The notes under the pieces were generated by a model. The model was not told the DNA's origin. It worked only from the letters and a program-made list of their open reading frames with translations, and did no database searches. This document shows, in pieces, positions 9,370 through 18,525 of a stretch of DNA of 64,000 nt. A program made the translations under genes and the position numbers. The stretch is from an uncultured Oscillospiraceae bacterium (GTDB taxonomy: Bacteria; Bacillota; Clostridia; Oscillospirales; Oscillospiraceae), in contig CAKTIM010000004.1 of NCBI GenBank assembly GCA_934565795.1, forward strand, positions 73,313 through 137,312. The letters are read 5' to 3'. Each line of letters begins with the position of its first letter. The first letter of the stretch is position 1.

Positions 9370-9422
9370 GGGCGAATTTGCACACCCCCAACGGGGATTG
9401 TTGCGAATTCGCCCAATTTTTT
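9370..9422 (+). terminator. Terminator of the flavodoxin-like gene
   Basis: GGGCGAATT (9370-9378) pairs with AATTCGCCC (9406-9414), with an inner CCCC/GGGG pairing and a T run after the stem. Confidence 0.75.
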
Positions 9423-9464
9423 ATGAAACTCCGGGTGCTAGACCGCCGCCCAATCGATGTGAAT

Positions 9465-10111
9465 CAACGGCCCCTGTAGGGGTCGGCAATTTGCCGACCC
9501 GCAGTGTCGCTATTTCAACAGCAGTGCATTGAATGGGAGCAGGCGACGGCTACCTCCAAAAGCTTCCCTTGGGGTGGTGCGCCGCGCAGCGAATCAGAAT
9601 ATCAATGATTGCCGGTGGCAATCATACCTTGATTCATTAGCTGTCAGGCCGTAGGCCTGACTGAAGAGGGCTTACCGCAGTGAGATTTTCATAAAGGGTG
9701 CGATGAATGGTGAGCACCCCTCCGTAGGGGCGGATACCAGCCGCCCGCAACGTCGCGGAATTGAGCTATCAGTTGAATGGATATTACCAAAAGCTCCTGA
9801 GTTCGTAGGGGGCGGCAACTTGTCGCCCCGCCGGGTACCAGGATTGAGCGGTTCGTCTGTACAACTCACTTTCGTTACCTTTCGGGCGGCTGGTATCCGC
9901 CCCTACGCACTCAAAACGTTGTACATTGTACCTCTTTAGTTAAGTCTCTCTCGAAGCCACAACCTGAGTGCCCTCTTCAGTCGCTGCGGCGACAGCTTCC
10001 CCCTCAGGGAAGCTTGGGGATGTACCCTTTTACATTATACGTTCATCTTTACTTCTATCGAAACCGTCAGGCTGAGGGTCGGCAGGTTGCCGACCCCTAC
10101 GGAGGGGCGTG
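9465..10111. repeat. Mosaic palindromic repeat array 2
   Basis: This gap holds R2, R1 and R3 hairpin units and two AGCTTCCC/GGGAAGCT hairpin blocks in opposite orientations. One block carries insert N (9575-9640). The right end runs into the last codons of the minus-strand GNAT gene. No gene seen. Confidence 0.85.
9575..9640 (+). mobile_element. Nested insert N, copy 1
   Basis: About 66 bp starting TGGTGC after a GGGG run and ending ATTCATTAG. It contains GCAGCGAATC and a near-palindrome with TGATTGCC and GGCAATCA arms. It interrupts the AGCTTCCC/AGCTG hairpin unit of the array. Confidence 0.7.
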
Positions 10112-10702
10112 CTATTCAATGGGTCGGGGATTCGCGGTGCTTTCGATTTCCCACTGGCCGAAGCGGACGGGGGGCTGGAGGGGTGTGTGGTCGGCGATTG
10201 ATTTTTCCATCCAGATCATGTGGTACCAGGTGCCGAATTTGTAGGCGCAGTGGTGGAAGGTGCCCACCAGGCGGTAGCCCAGGTGCTCGTGGAAATGCAT
10301 GCTGTCGTTGGTCAGATGGGCGTCCGGGACGTCGGTGTAGGCAATGCAAGCGTTGAGGTTGCAGATGCCCATGCCCTTCAGGCTCTTTTCCAGGGCCAGG
10401 TACAGCGCCTTGCCGGTGCCCTGGCGGCGGGTATCTCGGCGGACATAGACGGTGGTTTGCACCGACCAGTCGTAGGCTGCCCGGCTCTTAAACGCGGTGG
10501 CGTAGGCATAGCCCAGGACGGAGCCGTCCTCACCCACCGCCTTGAGGTAAGGAAAGCGGGCGGAGATGGTTTCGATGCGCTGTCGGAATTCCTCCAGGCT
10601 GGGCACCTCGTATTCAAAGGTGATGGCGGTGCGCTCCACATAGGGAGCGTAGATTTCCAGCAGCGCCGCTGTGTCTGCCGGGGTGACTTTTTCAATACGC
10701 AT
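10112..10702 (-). CDS. GNAT family N-acetyltransferase (phosphinothricin acetyltransferase-like)
   Basis: The protein has 196 residues. The N-terminal part (YAPYVERTAITFEYEVPSL) is typical of the phosphinothricin/methionine sulfoximine acetyltransferase branch of GNAT enzymes, which acetylate small amines with acetyl-CoA. The acetyl-CoA loop is RRDTRRQGTGKALY. The start at 10702 has AGAGGCGGAG upstream. It lies 13 nt after the TPR-RCC1 gene on the same strand, so the two are probably cotranscribed. The last residues (PRPIE) and stop lie in a CATTCAA motif that recurs next to hairpin units in the repeat arrays, so the C-terminus seems to have been reshaped by the repeat. True substrate unknown. 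Confidence 0.85.
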   Translation of the reverse strand: MRIEKVTPADTAALLEIYAPYVERTAITFEYEVPSLEEFRQRIETISARFPYLKAVGEDGSVLGYAYATAFKSRAAYDWSVQTTVYVRRDTRRQGTGKALYLALEKSLKGMGICNLNACIAYTDVPDAHLTNDSMHFHEHLGYRLVGTFHHCAYKFGTWYHMIWMEKSIADHTPLQPPVRFGQWEIESTANPRPIE

Positions 10703-10715
10703 GGCTCCGCCTCTT

Positions 10716-12911
10716 TTATGCTGCCTCTTCCAACAGGGCTTCGGCGGTAGTCTCCCCCTCGGTGGGGGCCTCCGTGACCGGCTCGGGATCGGCTTCAGTG
10801 GCTGGCTCGGTAGCTGGTTCGGTAGACGGTTCGGTAGCGGCCTCGGTTTCCTCCGTGGCGGCAAGGTCTGCTTCCTTTTCGCCGCCGGTTCGCACCTTCG
10901 TCCATTCCTCCACGTCGCACTGGCCCTTGCTGTTGCTGCCGGTGGCAATGACGGTGCCGTCATAGTGCAGGCCGATGGTGTGGTCGTCGCCGCAGGCAAT
11001 TTCAGTGATATCCGTCCACTGCTCCACGTCGCAGGCTCCGTAGATGGCAAAGCCGGTGGCCACCGCAGTACCGTCGGCCTTCAGGCCCACCGTGTGGTCA
11101 AAGCCGCCGTCCACGGCCACGATATCCTTCCATTCGCCCACCTCGCACTTGCCGTTGCCATTGGAACCGGCAGCAATGACGGTGCCGTTGCTGCGCAGAC
11201 CGATGGTGTGGTCAAACCCGGCGGCAATGGCGCTGATGTTGCCCCAGTCGGCCACGTCGCACTGGCCGTTGGAGTTTTCACCGGTGGCGACCACGGTGCC
11301 GTCCGCCCGCAGACCCAGAGTGTGATAGCCTCCGGCGGCGATGGCGATAATGTCCTTCCAGTTGGTCACGTCGCATTCGCCGTCCAGATTGTAGCCCACG
11401 GCAACCACGGTGCCGTCGGAGCGCAGGCCCACGGTGTGTGTCGCACCGGCGGCTACGCTGACGATGTCCGTCCAGTCCTCTACATCGCACTGGCCGTATT
11501 TATTGAAGCCGGTGGCAACCACGGTGCCGTCGGTTTTCAGCCCGACGATGTGGGCGGAGCCGACGTCAATGGCAAAGATATCCCGCCAGGACTCCGCCTG
11601 GGACACATCCTCCTTGCCGGTACCGGCGATCAGCACCGTGCCGTTTTCCCGCACCGCCGCCGTCAGCGTACCACCGGCCGCAATGGACTTGCGGGTGTGG
11701 GTGGTGTCGCGCACCACAGTATGGAACAGCCGGGAGCTGCGCACCTGGGCGGCCTGGTCGGCGGCATCGGAATAGTTGCCCAGGCCGATGAACAGCTCCT
11801 CGGCCTTGTCATAGTCCTGGGCCTCGTAGCGCTCCTGCGCCCAGGCGTAGGTGATCTCCAGCACACGCTGGGCGGCGTCGCCGAAGTCTCCCAGCTGCTC
11901 AAAGGCCAGGATGGCAGCTTCGTAGCTGCCCACGTCCAGCAGCTTCTGGGCGTCGGCGTATTTCAGCTCATTGCGGGCGTAAACCACCTTTTGCAGCTGC
12001 TCGGCGGAATCGGAGTAATCCCCAAGGGCCTGGAACAGCGCCTCCGCCTGGTCATAGCTGCCCGCCTGGAATTCCGCCTGGGCCCAGGCATAGCGGGCCT
12101 CCTGGGCCTTCTGGGCGCTGTCCTTGAAGCTGCCCAGCTTCTCATAGGTCTGCACGGCATCGGCGTAATTCTCCGCCTTGAAAAGCCGGGCGGCGTCGGC
12201 ATAGGAGATTTCCAAGTCCACGTCCGCCGCCCGCTGGGCGGCATCGGAATAGTCCGCCAGGGCGGCGAAGCCGTCCCGGGCCTCGTTGTAGCGTCCGGCC
12301 CGCAGCTGGGTCTCGGCCCGCTGGTAGCGCACCTCCTTCACCCGCTCGGCGGCGTCGGAGTAGTCGCCCAGGGCCTCAAAGGTGGCCTCGGCCTCGTCGA
12401 ATTTGCCCAGGGCCAGCAGTGATTCGCCCTTGACATACCGGGCGGCCAGAATACGGTCGGCGGCGTCGGCGTAGCCGCCCAGGGCATAGAAGGCGGAGGC
12501 CGCCTCGTCATACTTGCCCTCCTGGAGCAGCTCGTCCGCCGCGGCGTAGCGCACATCCTGGATGCGGGCCTTGGCGTCGGAGTAATCCCCCAGCTGCTTG
12601 AACTGGGCGGTGGCCTCGGTATAAAGTCCCTGGCTCAGCAGCTCCTCAGCGTAGGCATAGCGGCTCTCCTTGGCCCGGTCGGCAGCGTCCCGGTAGCTTC
12701 CCAGGGCGGTGAAGGCCTCGACGGCCTGCTGATACTTCCCGGCAGCCAGCAGCTCCTGCGCGCCGTTATACCGATTGCCGGGCACAAACACCTTGGCAAT
12801 CAGCGCCCAGATCAGAATGACTACCAGCAGCGCACCCACAGCAATCCCAGGCAGCACATACCGGCTGTCCAGGTGGATCTTTCCTTTGATTTTTTCCAAT
12901 GTCTCTTTCAT
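10716..12911 (-). CDS. Membrane-anchored protein with TPR-like repeats and RCC1-like beta-propeller repeats
   Basis: The protein has 731 residues. Residues 1-18 are cytoplasmic-looking, then one membrane segment (about 19-42). Residues 48-410 hold about nine repeats of roughly 40 residues on the pattern LLxxGxYxxAxxxFxxLGxYxDA, a TPR-like helical array. Residues 425-680 hold about seven RCC1-like blades with the pattern HTVGLRSDGTVVAxG. The tail is rich in Glu, Thr, Pro and Ala. Both regions usually bind proteins. Function unknown. ATG 12911 has AAGGAG upstream, and a promoter lies at 12983-13010. The GNAT gene follows after 13 nt. Confidence 0.88.
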   Translation of the reverse strand: MKETLEKIKGKIHLDSRYVLPGIAVGALLVVILIWALIAKVFVPGNRYNGAQELLAAGKYQQAVEAFTALGSYRDAADRAKESRYAYAEELLSQGLYTEATAQFKQLGDYSDAKARIQDVRYAAADELLQEGKYDEAASAFYALGGYADAADRILAARYVKGESLLALGKFDEAEATFEALGDYSDAAERVKEVRYQRAETQLRAGRYNEARDGFAALADYSDAAQRAADVDLEISYADAARLFKAENYADAVQTYEKLGSFKDSAQKAQEARYAWAQAEFQAGSYDQAEALFQALGDYSDSAEQLQKVVYARNELKYADAQKLLDVGSYEAAILAFEQLGDFGDAAQRVLEITYAWAQERYEAQDYDKAEELFIGLGNYSDAADQAAQVRSSRLFHTVVRDTTHTRKSIAAGGTLTAAVRENGTVLIAGTGKEDVSQAESWRDIFAIDVGSAHIVGLKTDGTVVATGFNKYGQCDVEDWTDIVSVAAGATHTVGLRSDGTVVAVGYNLDGECDVTNWKDIIAIAAGGYHTLGLRADGTVVATGENSNGQCDVADWGNISAIAAGFDHTIGLRSNGTVIAAGSNGNGKCEVGEWKDIVAVDGGFDHTVGLKADGTAVATGFAIYGACDVEQWTDITEIACGDDHTIGLHYDGTVIATGSNSKGQCDVEEWTKVRTGGEKEADLAATEETEAATEPSTEPATEPATEADPEPVTEAPTEGETTAEALLEEAA

Positions 12912-12982
12912 AGGGCATCCTCTCCTTCGGGTTATGGCAATAAATCACGCCCCAGGGGGCGGAGATAAAGTCGTGCTTCTAT

Positions 12983-13010
12983 ATTTTATCATATCCGTCC
13001 CGCTTGTCAA
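12983..13010 (-). promoter_or_regulatory. Promoter of the TPR-RCC1 gene
   Basis: On the minus strand, TTGACA (13010-13005), a 16-bp spacer and TAAAAT (12988-12983). Confidence 0.7.
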
Positions 13011-13063
13011 TTCCTCATTGGCGGCGGAGGTGAACAAAAAGCGGCGCAAATGTGAAATTATTG

Positions 13064-13092
13064 TTGCGTCCAAAAGGCCGGGGGAGTATAAT
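13064..13092 (+). promoter_or_regulatory. Promoter of the CUT1 transporter operon
   Basis: TTGCGT at 13064, a 17-bp spacer and a perfect TATAAT at 13087, with the first gene 65 bp downstream. Confidence 0.65.
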
Positions 13093-13156
13093 GGCACCAA
13101 TAAGACCGCTTTTGCCGGATTCTCCGGCCCACTTACCTCAGGAGGGAAGAAAGACT

Positions 13157-14257
13157 ATGAAAGTCGTTTTGCAGAACCTGACCAAGATATTCCCCAGCCG
13201 CAAGCGGGGCGGCGCGGACACCGTGGCGGTGGATCACTTCAATTTTGAGATTCCCGACGGCAAGCTGATTGGCCTGCTTGGCCCCTCCGGCTGCGGCAAG
13301 AGCACCACGCTCTATATGATCTCCGGCCTGCAGGCCCCCACTGAGGGGCGGATTTTCTTCGCGGACGAGGACGTGACCGAACTGCCCGCCGAGCGGCGGG
13401 GAGTGGGCATGGTGTTTCAGAACTACGCGCTGTATCCCCACCTGACCGTGGAGCAGAACATCCTCTTCCCTCTGGAAAACCTGAAAGGCAAGGACAAGCT
13501 CTCCAAGGCGGAGATGCTCCGCCGGGCGCAGGAGGCGGCAAAGCTGGTGCAGATCGACGGTCTGATGGAGCGCAAGCCCAGCGAGCTTTCCGGCGGCCAG
13601 CAGCAGCGGGTGGCCATCGCCCGCGCTTTGGTGAAGATGCCCCGGGTGCTGCTGCTGGACGAGCCGCTGTCCAACCTGGACGCCCGGCTGCGGCTGCAAA
13701 CCCGCGAAGAGATTCGCCGCATTCAGAAGGCCACCGGCATCACCACCATCTTTGTCACCCACGACCAGGAGGAGGCCATGAGCATTTCCGACTGCATCGT
13801 GGTGATGAAGGCCGGGGTGATCCACCAGATCGGCAAGCCCCAGCAGGTGTATGACGACCCGGTGAACCTGTTCGTGGCCAAGTTCCTGGGCACGCCCCCC
13901 ATCAATGTATTCGACGGCGAGCTGCGCGGCGGTACGCTCTACCTGGGCGAGGACGCGGTGATGCAGGTGCAGGGCGCTTCCGACGGGAAGGTGACCGTTG
14001 GCATCCGGCCGGAGGGCTTTGTGCCCGACCCAGAGGGGGCGCTGCGGTGCGGCCTGCTGAACGTGGAGGTCATGGGCCGGGATGTAAGCGTGGTCAGCAC
14101 CCATCCGGCATTCCAGGGGGCGGCCATCCGCTCCATCATTGCCTCCGATGCCCCCGTCAGCCGGGAGGCAGCGGAGGTGCGCTTCCGCCTGAAGCCCCAT
14201 AAGGTGCTGCTGTTCGATCCGCAGACCGAGCAGCGTATCCCGTTCCAGGCGGTGTAA
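13157..14257 (+). CDS. CUT1-type sugar ABC transporter ATP-binding protein (MsmK/UgpC-like)
   Basis: The protein (366 residues) has an N-terminal ABC ATPase domain: Walker A GPSGCGKS at 42-49, Q-loop VFQNYALYPHL, signature LSGGQQQR near 144, Walker B RVLLLDEP near 166, and the switch His in VTHDQEEAMS. The C-terminal 120 residues form an OB-type regulatory domain with VGIRPEGF, as in sugar importers of the CUT1 class. It powers the two permeases encoded directly downstream. ATG 13157 is preceded by GGAGG. An earlier in-frame codon at 13052 overlaps the promoter and is rejected. Confidence 0.94.
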   Translation: MKVVLQNLTKIFPSRKRGGADTVAVDHFNFEIPDGKLIGLLGPSGCGKSTTLYMISGLQAPTEGRIFFADEDVTELPAERRGVGMVFQNYALYPHLTVEQNILFPLENLKGKDKLSKAEMLRRAQEAAKLVQIDGLMERKPSELSGGQQQRVAIARALVKMPRVLLLDEPLSNLDARLRLQTREEIRRIQKATGITTIFVTHDQEEAMSISDCIVVMKAGVIHQIGKPQQVYDDPVNLFVAKFLGTPPINVFDGELRGGTLYLGEDAVMQVQGASDGKVTVGIRPEGFVPDPEGALRCGLLNVEVMGRDVSVVSTHPAFQGAAIRSIIASDAPVSREAAEVRFRLKPHKVLLFDPQTEQRIPFQAV

Positions 14258-14268
14258 GGAGGAGCGGC

Positions 14269-15162
14269 ATGGAACAACAGAGCAAAAAGGGCTGGCTGTA
14301 CCTGCTGCCCGCGTTCGCGTTTCTGGGGGTGTTTATGGTCTACCCCCTCATCGACGTGTTTGTGTATTCCTTTGAGGAGGGCTTCAACTTCGCCTCCCAG
14401 ACCTACTCCGGGGTGGGCACCTTCAATTTCTCCTACGTGCTCCACGACCCCTATTTTTTGCAGGCGCTGAAAAATACCTTCATCCTGGTCATCATCACTG
14501 TTCCCCTGTCCACCGGCCTGGCGCTGCTGATCTCCGTGGCGCTGAATTCCATCGGGCGGCTGCGGGAGCTGTTCCAGACCGTGTTCTTCCTGCCCTATGT
14601 GACGAACACGCTGGCGGTGGGCCTGGTATTTATGATCCTTTTCAAAAAGACACCCTATTCCGACGGGCTGGTGAACCTGCTGCTGGGGCTGTTCGGTATT
14701 GCCCCGGTGGATTTCATCGACGGGCCTTACTGGGCAAAGATGTTCGTGCTGTGCTTCTACACGGTGTGGATCGTCATGCCCTTTAAGATTCTGATCCTCA
14801 CCAGTGCCCTGGCCTCGGTGAATCAGACCTATTACAACGCCGCCAAGGTGGACGGCACCTCCCGGTGGCGGATGTTTGCCCGCATCACCCTGCCCATGAT
14901 CTCCCCGTCCATCTTCTATCTGGTGATCACCGGCTTCATCGGGGCCTTCAAGGCCTACAGTGACGCGGTGGCCCTCTTCGGCGTAAATCTGAACAACGCC
15001 CAGATGAACACCATCGTGGGCTATGTGTACGACATGCTCTACGGCAACTCCGGCGGCTACCCCTCCTATGCCTCCGCCGCGGCCATCATCCTGTTTGCCA
15101 TTGTGCTGACCATCACCTGCGTCAATCTGCTGGTGAGCAAAAAGCACGTGCACTATGTATGA
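14269..15162 (+). CDS. CUT1 ABC transporter permease (MalF/UgpA-like)
   Basis: This 297-residue membrane protein has about six hydrophobic segments, with the first right after a short basic N-terminus (SKKGWLYLLPAFAFLGVFM). The EAA loop that contacts the ATPase is visible as YYNAAKVDGTSRWRMFARIT. It forms one half of the sugar channel. ATG 14269 has AGGAG five nt upstream and lies 11 nt after the ATPase gene. Its stop is 10 nt before the start chosen for the partner permease. Confidence 0.93.
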   Translation: MEQQSKKGWLYLLPAFAFLGVFMVYPLIDVFVYSFEEGFNFASQTYSGVGTFNFSYVLHDPYFLQALKNTFILVIITVPLSTGLALLISVALNSIGRLRELFQTVFFLPYVTNTLAVGLVFMILFKKTPYSDGLVNLLLGLFGIAPVDFIDGPYWAKMFVLCFYTVWIVMPFKILILTSALASVNQTYYNAAKVDGTSRWRMFARITLPMISPSIFYLVITGFIGAFKAYSDAVALFGVNLNNAQMNTIVGYVYDMLYGNSGGYPSYASAAAIILFAIVLTITCVNLLVSKKHVHYV

Positions 15163-15172
15163 GGTGACGGAA

Positions 15173-16006
15173 ATGAAAAAAGACGGCCTGCGCCGCAGCC
15201 TGGTCTATGCGCTGCTGATCCTGTGGGGCATTCTGGTGCTGTTCCCCTTTTATTGGATGCTGCTGACCTCCGTGAAAAGCTATTCCGGCTACAACAGCGA
15301 GTATGTGCCCAAGCTCTTTACCCTGACCCCCACCCTGCAAAACTATGCCGACGCCTTCCGGGCGGTGCCCCTGGCCCAGTATTTTCTGAACACCCTCGTG
15401 TTCACCGTCATTACCACGGCGCTGATGCTGGTGGTGACGGTGCTGGCGGCCTTCGCCTTTGCCCGGCTCAACTTCCGGGGGAAGAATCTGGCGTTCACCC
15501 TGTTCCTGTCCCTGATGATGATCCCCAATGAGCTGGTGGTCATTACCAATTACGTCACCGTCACCGACGCCAACCTGCGCAATACCTTCGCCGGGCTGAT
15601 CCTGCCCTCGGTGACCTCGGTGTTTTACATCTACCTGCTCAAGGAAAATTTCGCCCAGATCCCCGACGAGCTGTACTACGCCGCCAAGGTGGACGGCACC
15701 TCCGACCTGAAATACCTGTGGAAGGTCATGATCCCCATCTGCCAGCCCACCATCGTCACCGTGACCATTCTGAAGGTCATCGAGTGCTGGAACAGCTACA
15801 TCTGGCCCCGGCTGGTGACCACGGATCCGAATCATTTCCTGGTGTCCGTGGGCATTCAGGAGATTCGGGAGAACGGCTTCGGGCGGGAGAATATCCCCGC
15901 CATGATGGCGGCGGTGGTGGTGATCTCGCTGCCGCTGATCGTGCTGTTCCTGCTGTTCCACAAGAAGATCATGGCCGGTGTGGCAAGAGGAGGCACCAAG
16001 GGATGA
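15173..16006 (+). CDS. CUT1 ABC transporter permease (MalG/UgpE-like)
   Basis: The protein (277 residues with the start at 15173) has six membrane segments and the EAA motif YYAAKVDGTSDLKYLWKVMI. It is the second permease half. ATG 15173 was chosen because GAGGTG lies 6 nt upstream and the product then begins MKKDGLRRSL, a normal cytoplasmic lead-in. ATG 15155 would overlap the upstream gene and has no ribosome site. Its stop overlaps the start of the binding-protein gene (ATGA). Confidence 0.93.
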   Translation: MKKDGLRRSLVYALLILWGILVLFPFYWMLLTSVKSYSGYNSEYVPKLFTLTPTLQNYADAFRAVPLAQYFLNTLVFTVITTALMLVVTVLAAFAFARLNFRGKNLAFTLFLSLMMIPNELVVITNYVTVTDANLRNTFAGLILPSVTSVFYIYLLKENFAQIPDELYYAAKVDGTSDLKYLWKVMIPICQPTIVTVTILKVIECWNSYIWPRLVTTDPNHFLVSVGIQEIRENGFGRENIPAMMAAVVVISLPLIVLFLLFHKKIMAGVARGGTKG

Positions 16007-17604
16007 AAAAAAGAATGCTTGCCCTGCTGCTCGCTGCCGCACTGCTGCTGACCCTCACCGGCTGCCATGGGGCGCGGGAGCGCGCCAGCTTCCAGCTGCC
16101 TCAGGAGCTGGATACCAGCCGCCAGTTCACCGTCACCTTCTGGGCCAAGAACGATACCAACATCACCCAGGCCAATATCTACAAGCAGGCCATTGCCGAA
16201 TTCCAGGCGCTGTATCCCAACATCACCGTGGAAATGCGGCTGTACACCGACTACAGCCGCATCTACAACGATGTGATTACCAATATCGCCACCGCCACCA
16301 CCCCCAATGTGTGCATCACCTATCCCGACCACATCGCCACCTACCTCACCGGCGAAAACGTGGTGGTGCCCCTGGATGAGCTGCTCACCGATCCTGGCTA
16401 CGGCCTGGGCGGCAGCAAGGTAAATTTCGACGCCCCCACCAAGGACGAGATTGTGCTGGAATTCCTGAGCGAATGCAATTTTGCCGGGCATCAGTATGCC
16501 CTGCCCTATATGCGCTCCACGGAGGCCTGCTATGTCAACAAGGACTATGTGGAGCAGCTGGGCTTTACCCTGCCGGAGGTGCTGACCTGGGACTTCGTCT
16601 GGCAGGTCAGCGAGGCCGCCATGGAAAAGGACGGGGAGCTGTTTAAGCTCAACGGGCAGAAGGTGATGATCCCGTTCATCTATAAGTCCACGGACAATAT
16701 GATGATCCAGATGCTGCACCAGCTGGACGCGGACTATGCCGACGCCACCGGCCGCATCGGCCTGTTCAGCGATACCACCCGGGATATTCTGAAAACCGTG
16801 GCGGAGCATGCCAAAACCAGGGCCTTTTCCACCTTCCAGATTTCCAGCTACCCGGCCAATTTCCTGAACGCCGGCCAGTGCATCTTCGCCGTGGATTCCA
16901 CCGCAGGCTCCACCTGGATGGGCAGCCACGCGCCCCTGCTGGACATCAGCGCCGATTCCCTGGTGGAATTTGAAACGGCGGTGCTGCCCATTCCCCAGTA
17001 TGACCCGGAGCACCCGACCATGATCTCCCAGGGCCCCTCCATGTGCCTGTTCAACAAGGAGGACCCTCAGGAGGTGCTGGCCTCCTGGCTCTTCATGCAG
17101 TATCTGCTCACGGACAGCGTGCAGATTCGCTACTCCTGCACCGAGGGCTACGTCCCCGTCACCACCAAGGCCCAGGGAAGCGAAGCCTATCAGGACTACC
17201 TGAGCCGGGAGGGCGAGGACGACAGTGAGCACTACAGCGTCAAGCTGGAGGCTGTGAAGCTGCTGCTTGCCAATACGGAAAACACCTTCACCACCCCGGT
17301 GTTCAACGGCTCCGCATCACTGCGCAGCGCCGCCGGAGAGCTGATCGAAAACGTGACCAAATCCGTCCGCCGGAAGAAAACCGTGGATGACGATTTCATT
17401 ACAAATCTCTACGCCGAGACCCGCTCCCTGTACCGCCTGGATCAGATTCAGCAGTCCGAAGCAACCACCCACGACCTGGGGCCGCTGCCCACCGAGGCGG
17501 TAGCGCTGCTTGCCTCCCTGGGCATCTGCTGGCTCGGCATCCTGGGCTATCTCGCGGCAACCGCCATAAAGAAAAAGACCCGCCACACCTCCACCGGCCG
17601 TTGA
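16003..17604 (+). CDS. Sugar ABC transporter solute-binding lipoprotein with an extra C-terminal membrane segment
   Basis: The protein has 533 residues. A lipoprotein signal with the lipobox LTGC (Cys21) leads a type-1 solute-binding fold (FTVTFWAKNDTNITQ, later FIYKSTDNMMIQML). It should capture a sugar outside the cell and pass it to the permeases. Unusually, a hydrophobic segment near residues 499-520 (LLASLGICWLGILGYLAA) is followed by KKK, which suggests a second anchor in the membrane. The family usually ends near 420-450 residues. It is last in the ATPase-permease-permease-binding protein operon. The sugar cannot be told. Confidence 0.92.
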   Translation: MKKRMLALLLAAALLLTLTGCHGARERASFQLPQELDTSRQFTVTFWAKNDTNITQANIYKQAIAEFQALYPNITVEMRLYTDYSRIYNDVITNIATATTPNVCITYPDHIATYLTGENVVVPLDELLTDPGYGLGGSKVNFDAPTKDEIVLEFLSECNFAGHQYALPYMRSTEACYVNKDYVEQLGFTLPEVLTWDFVWQVSEAAMEKDGELFKLNGQKVMIPFIYKSTDNMMIQMLHQLDADYADATGRIGLFSDTTRDILKTVAEHAKTRAFSTFQISSYPANFLNAGQCIFAVDSTAGSTWMGSHAPLLDISADSLVEFETAVLPIPQYDPEHPTMISQGPSMCLFNKEDPQEVLASWLFMQYLLTDSVQIRYSCTEGYVPVTTKAQGSEAYQDYLSREGEDDSEHYSVKLEAVKLLLANTENTFTTPVFNGSASLRSAAGELIENVTKSVRRKKTVDDDFITNLYAETRSLYRLDQIQQSEATTHDLGPLPTEAVALLASLGICWLGILGYLAATAIKKKTRHTSTGR

Positions 17605-17649
17605 CCCCACGATCGGTACGTTGAATGAAACGCAAAAAATATCCATCCC

Positions 17650-18460
17650 CCCGTAGGGGTCGGCAACCTGCCGACCCTAAACCTGCCGGTTTCGATAGCA
17701 GTAAAGATGAGCGTATAACCTGACGTATACATCCCCCGAGCTTCCCTGAGGGGTGTTGCAGAGCGCAGCGAATCTTTAATCACAATCATTGCCGGTGGCA
17801 ATGATACAATAATTAAATAGCTGTCGCCGCAGCGACTGAAGAGGGCACTCAGGTGATGGTTTCGAGAGAGATTTGGTTAAAAAGGTAGAATCATAAACAT
17901 TCTGAGTTCGTAGGGGCGGATATTAGCCGCCCGAAAGCCAACGGTTTAGGAAGCAGAACGTTGAATGGAAGCAGGAAAAACTCCTGAGTTCGTAGGGGTC
18001 GGCAATTTGTCGACCCGCCGTGTACCGGGACTGAGCGCTTCGTCTATACAGCTCACGTTCGTTACCTTTCGGGCGGCTGATATCCGCCCCTACGGATGGG
18101 TGCTCACCATTCGCCGCACCCTTTGAGAAAATCCTACTGCGGTAGGCCCTCTTCAGTCAGCCCTACGGGCTGCCAGCTTCCCCCAAGGGAAGCTTTGGTG
18201 GTGGCGGAAGCTGCTCCCATTCAACGGACTGCTGCTAAAATGGCGATGTTGCGGGGCGGCAGGTTGCCGCCCCCTACGGACTCAGAATCTTTTAGCGGAT
18301 TCCATTCAACCGTCAGCTCAGGCCCGTAACGGTGCGGGCGGCTGGTATCCGCCCCTACGGATGGGGTGCTTACCATTCAACGGACTGCTGATGGAATGCC
18401 AACGCTGCGGAGCGGCAGGTTGCCGCCCCCTACGAAAAGGTGCTTGCAATTCGGTGTGCT
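17650..18460. repeat. Mosaic palindromic repeat array 3
   Basis: An 810-bp gap with no gene. R2 units are at about 17652 and 17991. R1 units are at about 17910, 18068 (inverted) and 18335 (inverted). R3-like units are at about 18252 and 18410. The constant CGCCGCAGCGACTGAAGAGG is near 17825, and its counterpart facing the other way is near 18150. Insert N copy 2 is inside. The array separates the sugar transporter from the next operon and shows no clear terminator of its own. Confidence 0.85.
17754..17820 (+). mobile_element. Nested insert N, copy 2 (diverged variant)
   Basis: About 67 bp beginning TGTTGCAGAGCGCAGCGAATC and ending TTAAATAG, with an AATCATTGCC/GGCAATGAT dyad. The same hairpin unit in array 1 (near 8310) lacks it. 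Confidence 0.7.
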
Positions 18461-18478
18461 GCTATTGAAACTGAGAGG

Positions 18479-18492
18479 GTGACGCGCGTCAC
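18479..18492. promoter_or_regulatory. 14-bp perfect palindrome before the acyltransferase-like operon
   Basis: GTGACGCGCGTCAC lies 33 bp before the GTG start at 18526, at the edge of repeat array 3. It has the shape of a dimeric repressor site. No protein can be assigned. Confidence 0.4.
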
Positions 18493-18525
18493 AAAGCATC
18501 ATCCTACATAGAAAGGAGGCCGCCT

